Origin: Pseudomonas chlororaphis subsp. aurantiaca
GTDB taxonomy: Bacteria; Pseudomonadota; Gammaproteobacteria; Pseudomonadales; Pseudomonadaceae
NCBI RefSeq assembly: GCF_013466605.1
Contig: NZ_CP059162.1
Location: 3,100,001 to 3,164,000 of the forward strand
Reading direction: 5' to 3'
Length of the DNA: 64,000 nucleotides
The notes below the pieces were generated by a model. It ran no database searches and was not told where the DNA came from. It saw nothing but the letters and a program-made list of their open reading frames with translations. The position numbers and the translations under genes are program-made. Positions 1 to 8,105 of this stretch are shown one piece after another; the stretch's first letter is position 1, and each line of letters starts with the position of its first letter.

Positions 1-402
1 ACCAAGCTGCAGCTCAACGACCTGCAGCAGTCGCTGAAACTGATCGTCGATGCGGCCCGCCGTACCCAGACCTCGCCCAAGGATTTCTTCCAGGAAATCG
101 CCAGCGCCAGCGCCCACATGAGCCGCGACCCGACGCGGTTGAAGCAGGGCGGCAACCTGGTCGAAGGCGGCATCCTCGGCGAGTACCTGGACGGCCTGCC
201 GTATCGCAGCAAATCGCTGAGCATGACCCAGGACCTCTGGCTGTCCCTGAGCGTGGCCGAGCAGCAGGACTTCATCGACGAACTGGAGTCGAAGATCCGC
301 CTGTACGAGACCTTCCACAATGACATTGCCAACTGGGTCCGCTTCGGCGAGGCCCAACCGGGCGATGCGCTGTACCGCGTGCCCCTGGCGACGCTGCCCT
401 GA
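1..402 (+). CDS. ppkA: PpkA, T6SS serine/threonine kinase, C-terminal end (partial)
   Basis: The open frame enters from the left edge and ends at TGA 400-402, giving 133 residues of a larger protein. No kinase motif lies in this piece, so the call rests on context. The next four genes are tagT, tagS, tagR and tagQ in exactly the order that follows ppkA in the P. aeruginosa H1-T6SS operon. PpkA is the inner-membrane kinase that starts the threonine phosphorylation pathway controlling T6SS firing, and the TagQRST proteins act upstream of it. The last base of the stop codon is the first base of the tagT ATG, so the two are translationally coupled. The visible part is mostly helical and ends in a short proline-containing tail. 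Confidence 0.7.
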   Translation, partial: TKLQLNDLQQSLKLIVDAARRTQTSPKDFFQEIASASAHMSRDPTRLKQGGNLVEGGILGEYLDGLPYRSKSLSMTQDLWLSLSVAEQQDFIDELESKIRLYETFHNDIANWVRFGEAQPGDALYRVPLATLP

Positions 403-1118
403 TGCTCAAGCTCAGGGATATCCGCAAGACCCGCGGCGAGGGGCCACAGCGCTACAGCCTGGTGGTGCCCCAACTCGACCTGCGGCCGGGCCAGCGCCTG
501 GCCCTGGTAGGCCCCAGCGGCAGCGGCAAGAGCACCTTGCTGGACCTGCTGGCCCTGGTGCTGTCGCCGGACCCGGGTGGCGTCTTCGAATGCCGCGCCG
601 ACGACCGTACGCTGGATGTCGCCGGGCTCTGGCGCAGCGGCCGCCAGGATGTGCTGGCCGGGCTGCGCAGCCGGGTCATGGGCTATGTGCTGCAGACGGG
701 CGGGTTGCTGGGGTTTCTCGACGTGCAGCGCAACATCGGGTTGTCGCGGGCGCTGCTCGGCCTGCCGGCCGATGCCACGATCTGGCGCCTGGCCGAGCAG
801 CTGGAAATCGCCGACCAGTTGCACAAGCTGCCGGCGGCACTCTCCGTGGGCCAGCGCCAGCGGGTCAGCATCGCCCGGGCCCTGGCCCATGGGCCGAGCA
901 TCGTGCTGGCGGACGAGCCCACCGCCTCGCTGGACCCGCTGAACGCCGAACGGGTCATGCAACTGCTGGTGGCCCAGGCCGAGGAGCGCGGCGTGTGCAT
1001 CCTGGTCGCCACCCATGACGAGGCGCTGGCCCGGCGCGCCGGGCTGCAGCTGCATCCCTTGCAAGTGCAGCGCGGCGCGGATGGCGGGGTCACCGCGACG
1101 CTGGCGGGAGGTGGGTGA
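402..1118 (+). CDS. tagT: TagT, ATPase of the T6SS-associated ABC complex
   Basis: This 238-residue ABC ATPase is of the MacB/LolD type. Walker A is GPSGSGKST (residues 37-45), the Q-loop Gln is about residue 98, the signature is LSVGQRQ (147-153), Walker B is IVLADEP (167-173) and the switch His is H205. In P. aeruginosa TagT pairs with the permease TagS in an inner-membrane ABC complex needed for PpkA activation after envelope contact with a rival cell. It is not thought to be a nutrient transporter. The start overlaps the ppkA stop (TGATG) and the stop overlaps the tagS start, so the genes form one operon. A LolD-like lipoprotein ATPase would be the alternative on sequence alone, but gene order decides for TagT. 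Confidence 0.9.
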   Translation: MLKLRDIRKTRGEGPQRYSLVVPQLDLRPGQRLALVGPSGSGKSTLLDLLALVLSPDPGGVFECRADDRTLDVAGLWRSGRQDVLAGLRSRVMGYVLQTGGLLGFLDVQRNIGLSRALLGLPADATIWRLAEQLEIADQLHKLPAALSVGQRQRVSIARALAHGPSIVLADEPTASLDPLNAERVMQLLVAQAEERGVCILVATHDEALARRAGLQLHPLQVQRGADGGVTATLAGGG

Positions 1119-2305
1119 TGCGGCTTGCCCTGATGGCCCTGCTGGCCTGGCACGACTACCGCGCCGAGGTGCGCCTGTCGGCTTGCGCGGTCCTGGCCCT
1201 GGTCGCCGTGCTCGCGCCCTTGCTGGTGCTGTTCGGCCTCAAGTTCGGCCTGGTCACCACCCTGACCGAACGCCTGGAGCGCGACCCCGCCGTGCGCGAA
1301 GTGGTGCCCATGGGCGGCGGGCGCTTCAGTGCCCAGGCCATCGCCGAACTGGCCGCGCGTCCCGAAGTCGCCTTCGTCGTGCCGCGTACCCGACAGATCG
1401 CCGCGACTGCCGACCTCTACCCGGACTCGGCCGGCCAGGCCTTGACGGTCGAGATGATCCCCACCGCCGCGGGCGACCCGCTGGTGGCGCCCGCGCTGCT
1501 GCTCCAGGCGCCGGACCAGGTACTGCTCAGCCAGCGGGCGGCGGAGAAACTCGGGGTCCAGGGCGGCGACGTGCTGAGCGCCGCGTTCGGCCGTCAGGTA
1601 GCCGGGCGCCAGGAATACCAGCGCACCCGCCTGCGGGTGCAGGGGGTCTTGCCACTCGCGGCCTTCCCGCGCGATGCGCTGTTCGCGCCCCTGGCCCTGC
1701 TGGAAGCCGCCGAAGACTACCGCGACGGCCAGGCCTGGCCTGGGTATGAGCCACAGGTGAACACGGCGCGGGTGTATCCGGGGTTCCGTCTCTACGCCGC
1801 GGACCTGGACGGCGTGGAGCGCCTGCGCCGGTATTTCGCCGAGCGCGGGCTTGAGGTCGCGACCCAGGCCGGCGTCATCGCCCAGGTGCGCTCGCTCAGC
1901 CACAACCTGACCCTGGTGTTCTGGATCATCGCCAGCCTGGCCCTGGCCGGGGCCTTCGCGGCGATGACCGCCAGCGCCCTGGCCGCCGTCGAGCGCAAGC
2001 GCAGGGCCTTGTCGGTGTTGCGCCTGCTGGGTTTCTCGACCGGCGCCCTGGTCGCCTTCGTCGTGCTGCAGGCGCTGTACACCGGGGTGTTCGGCCTGCT
2101 GCTGGCCTGGGGCTTGTACGGCATGGCCGAAACCGGGCTGAACCGACTGTTCGCACCGGCGGTGGGGGAGTACGCCTGCCGGCTGCTGCCGGTCCACTAC
2201 CTGCTGGCCCTGCTGCTGACGCTGCTCTGCTGCCTGCTGGCGGCGGCCTCCGGTGGCTGGCGAGCGGCGCGGATCGAAGCATCGGAAGGACTGCGCGATG
2301 TGTAA
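1118..2305 (+). CDS. tagS: TagS, FtsX/MacB-like permease of the TagTS complex
   Basis: A 395-residue permease with the MacB/FtsX layout: one N-terminal membrane helix (about 20-45), a large periplasmic domain (about 50-260), then three C-terminal helices beginning near residues 268, 315 and 365. I chose ATG 1118 because it overlaps the tagT stop (TGATG); a GTG at 1115 is also in frame. TagS is the membrane partner of TagT. Its periplasmic domain probably senses a signal delivered from TagQ and TagR and relays it to PpkA. The end overlaps the tagR start by 8 bases. The assignment rests on topology and on the conserved ppkA-tagTSRQ order. Confidence 0.88.
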   Translation: MRLALMALLAWHDYRAEVRLSACAVLALVAVLAPLLVLFGLKFGLVTTLTERLERDPAVREVVPMGGGRFSAQAIAELAARPEVAFVVPRTRQIAATADLYPDSAGQALTVEMIPTAAGDPLVAPALLLQAPDQVLLSQRAAEKLGVQGGDVLSAAFGRQVAGRQEYQRTRLRVQGVLPLAAFPRDALFAPLALLEAAEDYRDGQAWPGYEPQVNTARVYPGFRLYAADLDGVERLRRYFAERGLEVATQAGVIAQVRSLSHNLTLVFWIIASLALAGAFAAMTASALAAVERKRRALSVLRLLGFSTGALVAFVVLQALYTGVFGLLLAWGLYGMAETGLNRLFAPAVGEYACRLLPVHYLLALLLTLLCCLLAAASGGWRAARIEASEGLRDV

Positions 2306-4025
2306 CTGGTTGAGGGGCCTGGTTTGGCTGAGGGCTCTCGTCTGGCTGAAGGCTCTGGTCATGCTGGCGCTGGCCGGCACAGTGCAGGCGCAGGACGCCC
2401 CGGCGGATAATCCGAAACCGCTGCCCGATGACCTCAGCCTGCCGCTGCCCTGCGAAGGTGAATTGGTGTTCCGCTACGTCTATGTCCTCGCCAAGGGCAC
2501 CCTGGACGACCGCGAGGTCAATCTCGGCTACCCCTTCAGCGATGACGATCCGGGCTACCGGCAATCCTTCATCTCCGGCTACCGGCGCGACTACATCAAC
2601 GGTCAGTTCGTCCTCGACGACCTGCCGGCCGACTGGCAAGCCAGAATCGCCCCGGCCCTGCCCAAGAGCGGGGCCGACAGCCTGCTCAAGCCGATGTTCT
2701 ATTTCGTCGGTAAATACGAGGTCACCGAGCGCCAATACGCCCTGGTCATGGCCCAGGAGGCAGCCTTGGCGGGGCAGGGCGAGGCACCGGCCTGCGCGCC
2801 CATGAGCGACATGTCTGCGCGCCTGCCCAAGGTCAAGCTGTCGCGCCTCGAGGCCGAGCGTTTTACCGCGGTGTACAGCGCCTGGTTGCTCAAGTACCAC
2901 CGCGACCGGTTGCCGGTCAGCGGCCGCGGCAAAGCGCTCGAGGACGGCGGGATGGGCTTCGTCCGCCTGCCGACCGAAGTGGAGTGGGAATTCGCCGCCC
3001 GCGGTGGCCATGCGGTCAGCCGCCAGGCGTTGGAGGCGCGGCTGTTTCCGCGCAAGGTGCAAGGCAGCGACAGCGATGGCCCGCTAGGGGACTGGGCGGT
3101 GTTCAGCCAGGTCGCCGGGGGCACGGGGCAGGGTGCACGGCTGTTGCCGGTCGGGCTGAAAAAACCCAATCCATTGGGACTGTTCGACGTGATCGGCAAT
3201 GCCGCGGAGATGGTCCAGGAGTCCTTCCAACTGGTCCACGCCGGCCGCCGCCAGGGCAGTTACGGCGGCTTCGTGGTCAAGGGTGGCAACTACCTGGAAG
3301 GCGAGCTGACGCTGTTCACCGGCATGCGCCGCGAATACCCGCTGTTCGCCGCCGACGGCAGCGAGCAGCGCAACGCCACCACCGGTTTCCGGGTGGCGCT
3401 GGGGGCGTTGTCGGCACCGCGCTCGCGCTACGAGGAGCTGTTCGAGCAGTGGCAGCAGGAGGGCCGCCTGGCGGGCCTGACCGATGAAATCGAGGCTGCC
3501 GAAGATCCGACCCAATTACTGGACAGTCTCATCGCCAGCAGCACCGACCCGGACCTGCAGGCCCGCCTGGCGCGGGTGAACGAAGAGCTCAAGCGCAACG
3601 TGTCGCTGATCGCCCGGCAGCGCGAGGAGGCCGCAGGCAACCTGATCCAGTCGGCGGCCCTGGTGGCCGAGACCGTCAACAACTACAACATTCGCCTGAC
3701 CAACCTGAAGAAGGATCGCGATCAGGCGCGGGCCGCCCGGGACGAAGCCACCGCCAAGCTCTATGAAACGGCTATCGCCAATGGGCGCAGTGCGCTCGAG
3801 GGTGCCCTGGCGATCTACATTGACAACCTGGCGAACGGAACGCGCTACACCGACGCGGTGATCCAGGCGCAGTTCCAGCGGACCCGGGAAGAGCTCAATC
3901 ACAAGCCGGTGCTGGGAAAAAGCCTGGTCGCCCGGGCCACGCTTTTCGTCAGGCACGTGGGCCAGTTTCGCCAGCAGCGCCGAGCCGATCCGGAGACGAT
4001 CCTGAAGGAACTGCTTGGACCCTGA
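2298..4025 (+). CDS. tagR: TagR, periplasmic formylglycine-generating-enzyme-like activator of PpkA
   Basis: A 575-residue exported protein. ATG 2298 overlaps the tagS stop and is followed by a signal peptide with cleavage expected after VQAQ (about residue 32). An upstream in-frame start at 2253 would bury the signal, so it is rejected. Residues about 120-385 form a formylglycine-generating-enzyme (FGE/sulfatase-modifying) domain, with the typical stretches VGKYEVTERQYA, LPTEVEWEFAARGG, GLFDVIGNAAEM and TGFRVALG. The last 190 residues are helical and charged, likely coiled coil. In P. aeruginosa TagR acts in the periplasm upstream of PpkA and associates with the outer membrane through TagQ. 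It is presumed not to act as a true FGE. Confidence 0.9.
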   Translation: MCNWLRGLVWLRALVWLKALVMLALAGTVQAQDAPADNPKPLPDDLSLPLPCEGELVFRYVYVLAKGTLDDREVNLGYPFSDDDPGYRQSFISGYRRDYINGQFVLDDLPADWQARIAPALPKSGADSLLKPMFYFVGKYEVTERQYALVMAQEAALAGQGEAPACAPMSDMSARLPKVKLSRLEAERFTAVYSAWLLKYHRDRLPVSGRGKALEDGGMGFVRLPTEVEWEFAARGGHAVSRQALEARLFPRKVQGSDSDGPLGDWAVFSQVAGGTGQGARLLPVGLKKPNPLGLFDVIGNAAEMVQESFQLVHAGRRQGSYGGFVVKGGNYLEGELTLFTGMRREYPLFAADGSEQRNATTGFRVALGALSAPRSRYEELFEQWQQEGRLAGLTDEIEAAEDPTQLLDSLIASSTDPDLQARLARVNEELKRNVSLIARQREEAAGNLIQSAALVAETVNNYNIRLTNLKKDRDQARAARDEATAKLYETAIANGRSALEGALAIYIDNLANGTRYTDAVIQAQFQRTREELNHKPVLGKSLVARATLFVRHVGQFRQQRRADPETILKELLGP

Positions 4026-4163
4026 GCAGGGTGTCGGAACGGTCGTCGGTGGCGGCGAAGACCAGCTAGGCTGGATGTAGCGTCGGCAGGCTTCGCTCAC
4101 GTCGGACAGCGCTCACTCTGCGCAGAAGCCGAAACGGAATTGATACGCACAAAAAGGAGAGAC

Positions 4164-5108
4164 ATGACCATGGATACTTCACTCAAGAACTGCGCTTCGA
4201 TCCTGGCTCGTACCCTGCCGTTGCCTACCGCGGTCTGCTGCGCCCTGCTGCTGGGCGGATGCGCGGGCTTCGGGGCTCCAAGCTCGAAGGTCGCGGCCCA
4301 GACCAAGGTCGAGTACTACCCGAAATGCTATGAGCCGGTCAGCCAGTTGCGCAGTTCCGACAAGTCGATGACCAAGTCGGTGGCCACCGGCGCCATTGCC
4401 GGTGGCCTGCTCGGCGGCCTGACCGGGGCCCTGGTCGGCAATAGCGGCGATGCCGGCCGCAATGCACTGATAGGCGCCGCCGCCGGGGCCCTGGTCGGCG
4501 GCGCGACCGGCTACTACAGCGAACGCCAGAAGCAGATCAGCGACGACCGTGCGCGCATTGCTTCCTACGCCAGCGACATCGACCACAGTACCGGCGAAAT
4601 CGACCGCAGCATCAGCTACACCCGTACCGCGCAGAACTGCTACCAGCGTGAGTTCACCTCACTGCTCAATGCGCGCAAGACGAAGAAGATCAGCGACAGT
4701 GAAGGGCGCCTGCGTCTGGCCGAGATCGTCAGCGGACTGAAGGAAACCAACGAGCTGATGGCCGCCGTGGACGGGCGTGCGGGCGAGAGCATTGATGTCT
4801 ACACCCAAGCCTATGAGAAAGACCTGCAGACGGTCGGTGTGCAACGCCAGGACGTCGCTCAGGTGGCCGCCGTGAAGCCTCCGGCCGCCACCGATAAGAA
4901 GGCGACCAGCAAGAAGGCCAGCGCCAAGCCGGCGACGAAGAAGAACGTGCCCAAAGAAGCCGTCACCACCGAGCGCACCTTGCAGCAAGCCACGGCCAAG
5001 CGTGAGGAAGGCCAGAAAATCGCTGCCCGTGGCCAGACCATGGTCAACGACGTGTGCAGCAACCCCGACATGGGTGACTGGGCACCGCCTGCTTGCTCGA
5101 AAGCCTGA
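4164..5108 (+). CDS. tagQ: TagQ, outer-membrane lipoprotein of the T6SS threonine phosphorylation pathway
   Basis: A 314-residue lipoprotein. ATG 4164 is preceded by AAGGAGAGAC. The signal peptide ends in the lipobox LGGC with the acylated Cys at residue 33; Ala follows it, which fits outer-membrane sorting. Residues about 75-115 form a glycine-zipper stretch (GAIAGGLLGGLTGALVG and a second similar run). The rest is helical, with a Lys/Ala/Thr-rich linker near residues 235-260. TagQ anchors TagR to the outer membrane in P. aeruginosa. It is the last gene of the operon, and a 138-bp gap with a small CCAGC-tag-GCTGG hairpin (4062-4074) separates it from tagR. Confidence 0.85.
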   Translation: MTMDTSLKNCASILARTLPLPTAVCCALLLGGCAGFGAPSSKVAAQTKVEYYPKCYEPVSQLRSSDKSMTKSVATGAIAGGLLGGLTGALVGNSGDAGRNALIGAAAGALVGGATGYYSERQKQISDDRARIASYASDIDHSTGEIDRSISYTRTAQNCYQREFTSLLNARKTKKISDSEGRLRLAEIVSGLKETNELMAAVDGRAGESIDVYTQAYEKDLQTVGVQRQDVAQVAAVKPPAATDKKATSKKASAKPATKKNVPKEAVTTERTLQQATAKREEGQKIAARGQTMVNDVCSNPDMGDWAPPACSKA

Positions 5109-5492
5109 GGCGAGAAAAGGGCAGCGGGTTCCTGTCTATGGCCATCACCGGCAGGTATCTGGCTCGTCACGTTGATCGCCTGGTCGAGGACTCTGGCAAG
5201 GAGGGGGTGGGCCTCTTTCCAGGGTTTGGGTGAGCCGATTGGAAGCTCGATCTGTTTGACGACGGCGTCCTTGATGTCCGGCGCGGCCAGCCCACCAATG
5301 AATTTTTGGAGGTCGACGGATTTGGGGGTAGAGGTGCCGTTTTCCGGATTGGGCGGCGGGCCACATCACGTCGTCGGGTGGCGGTATTTTTGTATTTTGT
5401 GTTGATTGGAAACAATCGTGGTAAGCTGACCGGCGGATGATTGGAGCGCTCCGACAAAGCCTCGATCATTCATCGGGTGTCAGGGGTGCGCT
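5109..5492. other. Intergenic stretch with a possible gene remnant
   Basis: This lies between the convergent ends of tagQ and the GntR gene. No complete gene or clear terminator is visible. On the minus strand, about 5130-5365 keeps a protein-like open stretch (see separate entry). The 5390-5470 part is AT-richer and contains no convincing promoter. Confidence 0.5.
5130..5365 (-). pseudogene. Possible remnant of an unidentified gene
   Basis: Reading the minus strand from just after an in-frame TGA (about 5366-5368) gives roughly 75 residues with Pseudomonas-like codon use. They include IGGLAAPDIKDAVVKQIELP and a following helix-like KEAHPLLARVLDQAINV. No start codon or ribosome binding site lies upstream in this frame, and the frame then runs into the antisense of tagQ. 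I do not recognise the family. It may be a decayed fragment left at the edge of the T6SS cluster, or a chance open frame. Confidence 0.2.
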
Positions 5493-6392
5493 CTATATCC
5501 CTTCATCTGGCATGACGTCCTGTTGAGTCTTGAGACGACCCACTTCATCCAGATGCTTCCAGAGAAATTGCGCGGCTTCTTCGCGCCGATCGGATTCGAT
5601 GAGGTCGAGCAAATGGATGTGTTCCTGGCATTGCGCCATAAGACGGGTGCGATCGACGTTGGCCTTGTAGCCGATGAAGCGCCTGAGCTGATTTTGCTGG
5701 CGTATGGCATCGATGAAAAAGACATTGCCGGAGCACTGCACGATCATTTCGTGAAACTGGGCGCCCACCTGGAACAGCTGGGCACGGGACAAGGTCTGGA
5801 TATCCCCGTCGAGCATGGCCTGCTGTTGCTGCCTGGCCTGGGCGAACGCGGCGTGATTGACCTGATAACCAGGCTCGAGCAGGGCAGCCGGTTCGATGGC
5901 CATGCGGAAGCGGTAGCTCTGGATGTGCGCCTGGGCGTTATGCACGAAGTCCTTCAAACCCCATCCTTGCCCCGGCTTGCGCTCCACCATGGCTTCGCTG
6001 GCCAGCCTGTTCAATACCTTGAGCAACTGCCCGCGCGGTACTTCGTAACGGCGCAGCAGTTGGGCTTCGAAAAAGTGCTCAGGAATTTCACCGCCAAGAA
6101 TGTCGTCGACCACGCGAAGGTAAAAATCTTCGAAAGGATCGCTGGCGAGCGGGAAGGTCGTTTCTTGAATCTGCCCGGCGTCTTGTTTCAGAAAGTAGCC
6201 TCGGTTGGGTTCCTGGATGGCGAGGTCCCATTCAGCGAGCAAGGCAAACACTCGCCGGACCGGCGAGCGCGAAACACCCAGCGCTTGGGCAAACGCCTGC
6301 TCGCGCAACGGCTCACCGGCCTTCATCGAGCGCGCGCGAATCATCTCGATAACGCGGGGGGCCAACTGCAAGGCGAGGTCTTTCTTGATCAC
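5493..6392 (-). CDS. GntR/FadR-type regulator with two N-terminal winged helices and an FCD domain
   Basis: A 299-residue transcription factor. Residues about 8-68 are a GntR winged helix, with recognition stretch QALGVSRSPVRRVFALL and a wing ending NRGYFL. Residues about 88-150 look like a second winged helix (LRRYEVPRGQLLKVLNRLAS, then a wing KPGQGWGL). Residues about 155-290 are an all-helical FCD ligand-binding domain, whose family usually binds carboxylic acids through a metal. It is transcribed away from the racemase and isomerase genes at 6538-7987 and is probably their regulator. The second winged helix is unusual for this family; a degenerate one with no DNA contact cannot be excluded. 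Confidence 0.85.
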   Translation of the reverse strand: MIKKDLALQLAPRVIEMIRARSMKAGEPLREQAFAQALGVSRSPVRRVFALLAEWDLAIQEPNRGYFLKQDAGQIQETTFPLASDPFEDFYLRVVDDILGGEIPEHFFEAQLLRRYEVPRGQLLKVLNRLASEAMVERKPGQGWGLKDFVHNAQAHIQSYRFRMAIEPAALLEPGYQVNHAAFAQARQQQQAMLDGDIQTLSRAQLFQVGAQFHEMIVQCSGNVFFIDAIRQQNQLRRFIGYKANVDRTRLMAQCQEHIHLLDLIESDRREEAAQFLWKHLDEVGRLKTQQDVMPDEGI

Positions 6393-6537
6393 AGGCTCTC
6401 TCTCGGATGATTGACGTCAGTCCGTTTCCGCTGGGGCGGGTGCCACCACCGGACTGGAGTTGGAAAATACCATACGAAGGTGTGGGGATCTGCGCAAAGA
6501 GCACTGGCGGATGGGGCGAACAATCTGGTCGAGGTAC

Positions 6538-7278
6538 ATGAGCATGAAGGCTCCACGTATTTTCCTGATCCACGCGACTGCACTGGCGATCGATCCGATC
6601 GCGACGGCCTTTGCCCGGCATTGGCCACAGGCACAGGTGATCAATCTGCTCGAAGACTCGTTGTCCCGGGACCGCGTGGAGGAGGGCGAATTGACCGCGA
6701 GCATGAAGGCGCGCTTTCTGACGCTGTCCCATTACGCCGTACAAAGCGCAGCGGACGCGATTCTGTTTACCTGCTCGGCTTTTGGCGATGCCATCGACCT
6801 GTGCAAACCCGAGATTGCCATTCCACTGCTCAAGCCGAACGAAGCCATGATCAACCTGGCTCTCACGCAAGCATCGCGTATTGCGGTGCTGGCGACGTTC
6901 GAGCCGACCATCCCCTCGATCATGGCCGAGTTCAGGCAAGCGGCTGAGCGCAGTGGCCGAACGCTGGAACTGGTGCCCTATTTTGTCCCTGGGGCGATGC
7001 AGGCGCTGCGTGAAGGGGACAAGGAAGGTCACGATCGCGCCATCGCACAAATGGCCACTCAGGTCGACGCCTGCGACCTGATCTGTTTCGCCCAGTTTTC
7101 AATGACCAGTGCCGCAGGGCAGGCACAGGCCTGCTCCGGTCTGCCGGTGTTGACCACGCCCGACAGTGCAGTGCTGGAGATGCGCAGGATGCTCCAGGCT
7201 GATGATTTCATTTCTTCCCAGGACGGATGTTTACCCCATGCTCAAGTTCAATGCTCATCTCGGTTTCCAGTTCAATGA
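6538..7278 (+). CDS. Asp/Glu racemase superfamily protein
   Basis: About 246 residues; ATG 6538 (or 6544, which starts MKAPRIFLIH) follows GAGG at about 6530. The fold is that of Asp/Glu/hydantoin racemases and arylmalonate decarboxylase. The N-terminal half has the first catalytic Cys in ILFTCSAFGDA. The second-half motif reads CFAQFSMTSAAG, with Ser/Met where two-Cys racemases have their second Cys. It may therefore be an isomerase or decarboxylase rather than a true racemase. The frame overlaps the next gene by 41 bases, so the two are coupled. Together with the Hyi-type isomerase it suggests metabolism of a small hydroxy- or keto-acid. The divergent GntR regulator probably controls both. 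Confidence 0.75.
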   Translation: MSMKAPRIFLIHATALAIDPIATAFARHWPQAQVINLLEDSLSRDRVEEGELTASMKARFLTLSHYAVQSAADAILFTCSAFGDAIDLCKPEIAIPLLKPNEAMINLALTQASRIAVLATFEPTIPSIMAEFRQAAERSGRTLELVPYFVPGAMQALREGDKEGHDRAIAQMATQVDACDLICFAQFSMTSAAGQAQACSGLPVLTTPDSAVLEMRRMLQADDFISSQDGCLPHAQVQCSSRFPVQ

Positions 7279-7987
7279 ATGGCCTTTTCTGCAGCGTATC
7301 GAGGCTGCCGCCGCCGCTGGTTTTCGGGGGGTGGAGTTCCCGTCGCCCTATGAGTTCGACGCCAGTCTCCTGGCTGACCACCTGGCTCAGCACAACCTGT
7401 CGTTGATTCAGTTCGCGGCACCGGCCGGGGTTACCAAAGGCATCGCTGCCTTGCAGGGCAAGGAAGAAGAGTTTCGCAACGGCTTGCGCCAGGCCGTGAA
7501 CTACGCCAAGGCGCTGGCGTGTTCGGATGTCCACATCATGTCAGGAGTGACGACACAGGAGGAGGCGGCGCTTACCTTCGGGAGCAACCTGGAGTACGCA
7601 GTCAAATACTTCGAAGACCAGGGGGTGCGCCCGCTTATCGAAGTGATCAGTGCGCAGGCGATGCCGGACTACTACATGTCTGACTTCAACAAGGCGCATC
7701 AGGTGCTGGAGAGCTTTGCGAGTGTCGGGCTGATTCTCGATCTTTACCATGCCCAGCTTCTGACTGGAGATGCAGCCGGGGTTCTGGCCCGGTTTTATGA
7801 CAGGACCGTCCATGTGCAAATTGCCGACTGCCCGGGCCGTCACGAGCCGGGAACGGGGAGCATGGACTTTGCTGCCTTGTTCGCGGCGCTGGAGCAGCGT
7901 GGCTACCCAGGATGGATCGGCTGTGAATACCGCCCCTCCGGCGCTACTGTTGCGAGCCTTGACTGGATCAAGCCGCTAAGTGCCTAG
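7238..7987 (+). CDS. Hydroxypyruvate isomerase / 2-oxo-tetronate isomerase family (Hyi/OtnI-like)
   Basis: A 249-residue TIM-barrel sugar isomerase. ATG 7238 follows CAGGACGGA and opens MLKFNAHLGFQFNEWPFLQR, the usual family N-terminus. Family landmarks include GFRGVEFPSPYEF near residue 27, the metal-ligand region LIEVIS, LILDLYHAQ, VQIADCPGRHEPGTG, and the C-terminal GWIGCEYRPSG. Members interconvert hydroxypyruvate and tartronate semialdehyde, or 2-oxo-tetronates in four-carbon acid sugar degradation. The usual kinase, dehydrogenase and aldolase partners of the Otn or Den pathways are not nearby, so the true substrate is open. It is coupled to the racemase-like gene upstream. Confidence 0.85.
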   Translation: MLKFNAHLGFQFNEWPFLQRIEAAAAAGFRGVEFPSPYEFDASLLADHLAQHNLSLIQFAAPAGVTKGIAALQGKEEEFRNGLRQAVNYAKALACSDVHIMSGVTTQEEAALTFGSNLEYAVKYFEDQGVRPLIEVISAQAMPDYYMSDFNKAHQVLESFASVGLILDLYHAQLLTGDAAGVLARFYDRTVHVQIADCPGRHEPGTGSMDFAALFAALEQRGYPGWIGCEYRPSGATVASLDWIKPLSA

Positions 7988-8001
7988 GTCCTGTACGAAA
8001 C

Positions 8002-8074
8002 CCTTTGAAAAGCTGAATGGGTAGAGATGGCGGCGATTCTACCCATTCAGCTTTTCAATCGCCGCCATCAAAGG
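8002..8074. repeat. Interlocked inverted repeats, possible pseudoknot or terminator
   Basis: Arms A (8005-8025) and A' (8038-8058) are a perfect 21-bp inverted repeat with a 12-base loop. That loop is the start of arm B (8026-8038, GATGGCGGCGATT), which pairs perfectly over 13 bp with B' (8057-8069) just past A'. An outer 7-bp pair CCTTTGA (8002-8008) and TCAAAGG (8068-8074) encloses both. The order A-B-A'-B' allows either two exclusive hairpins or an H-type pseudoknot. It lies between convergent genes and may end transcription from both, although no U-tract follows. Confidence 0.75.
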
Positions 8075-8105
8075 CAGAAGCCCCAGGTAGCCACAGTGGT
8101 TATAT

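Noticed and set aside
683..2380. 565-codon minus-strand frame over tagT and tagS
   Set aside because: Antisense to two well-supported ABC genes.
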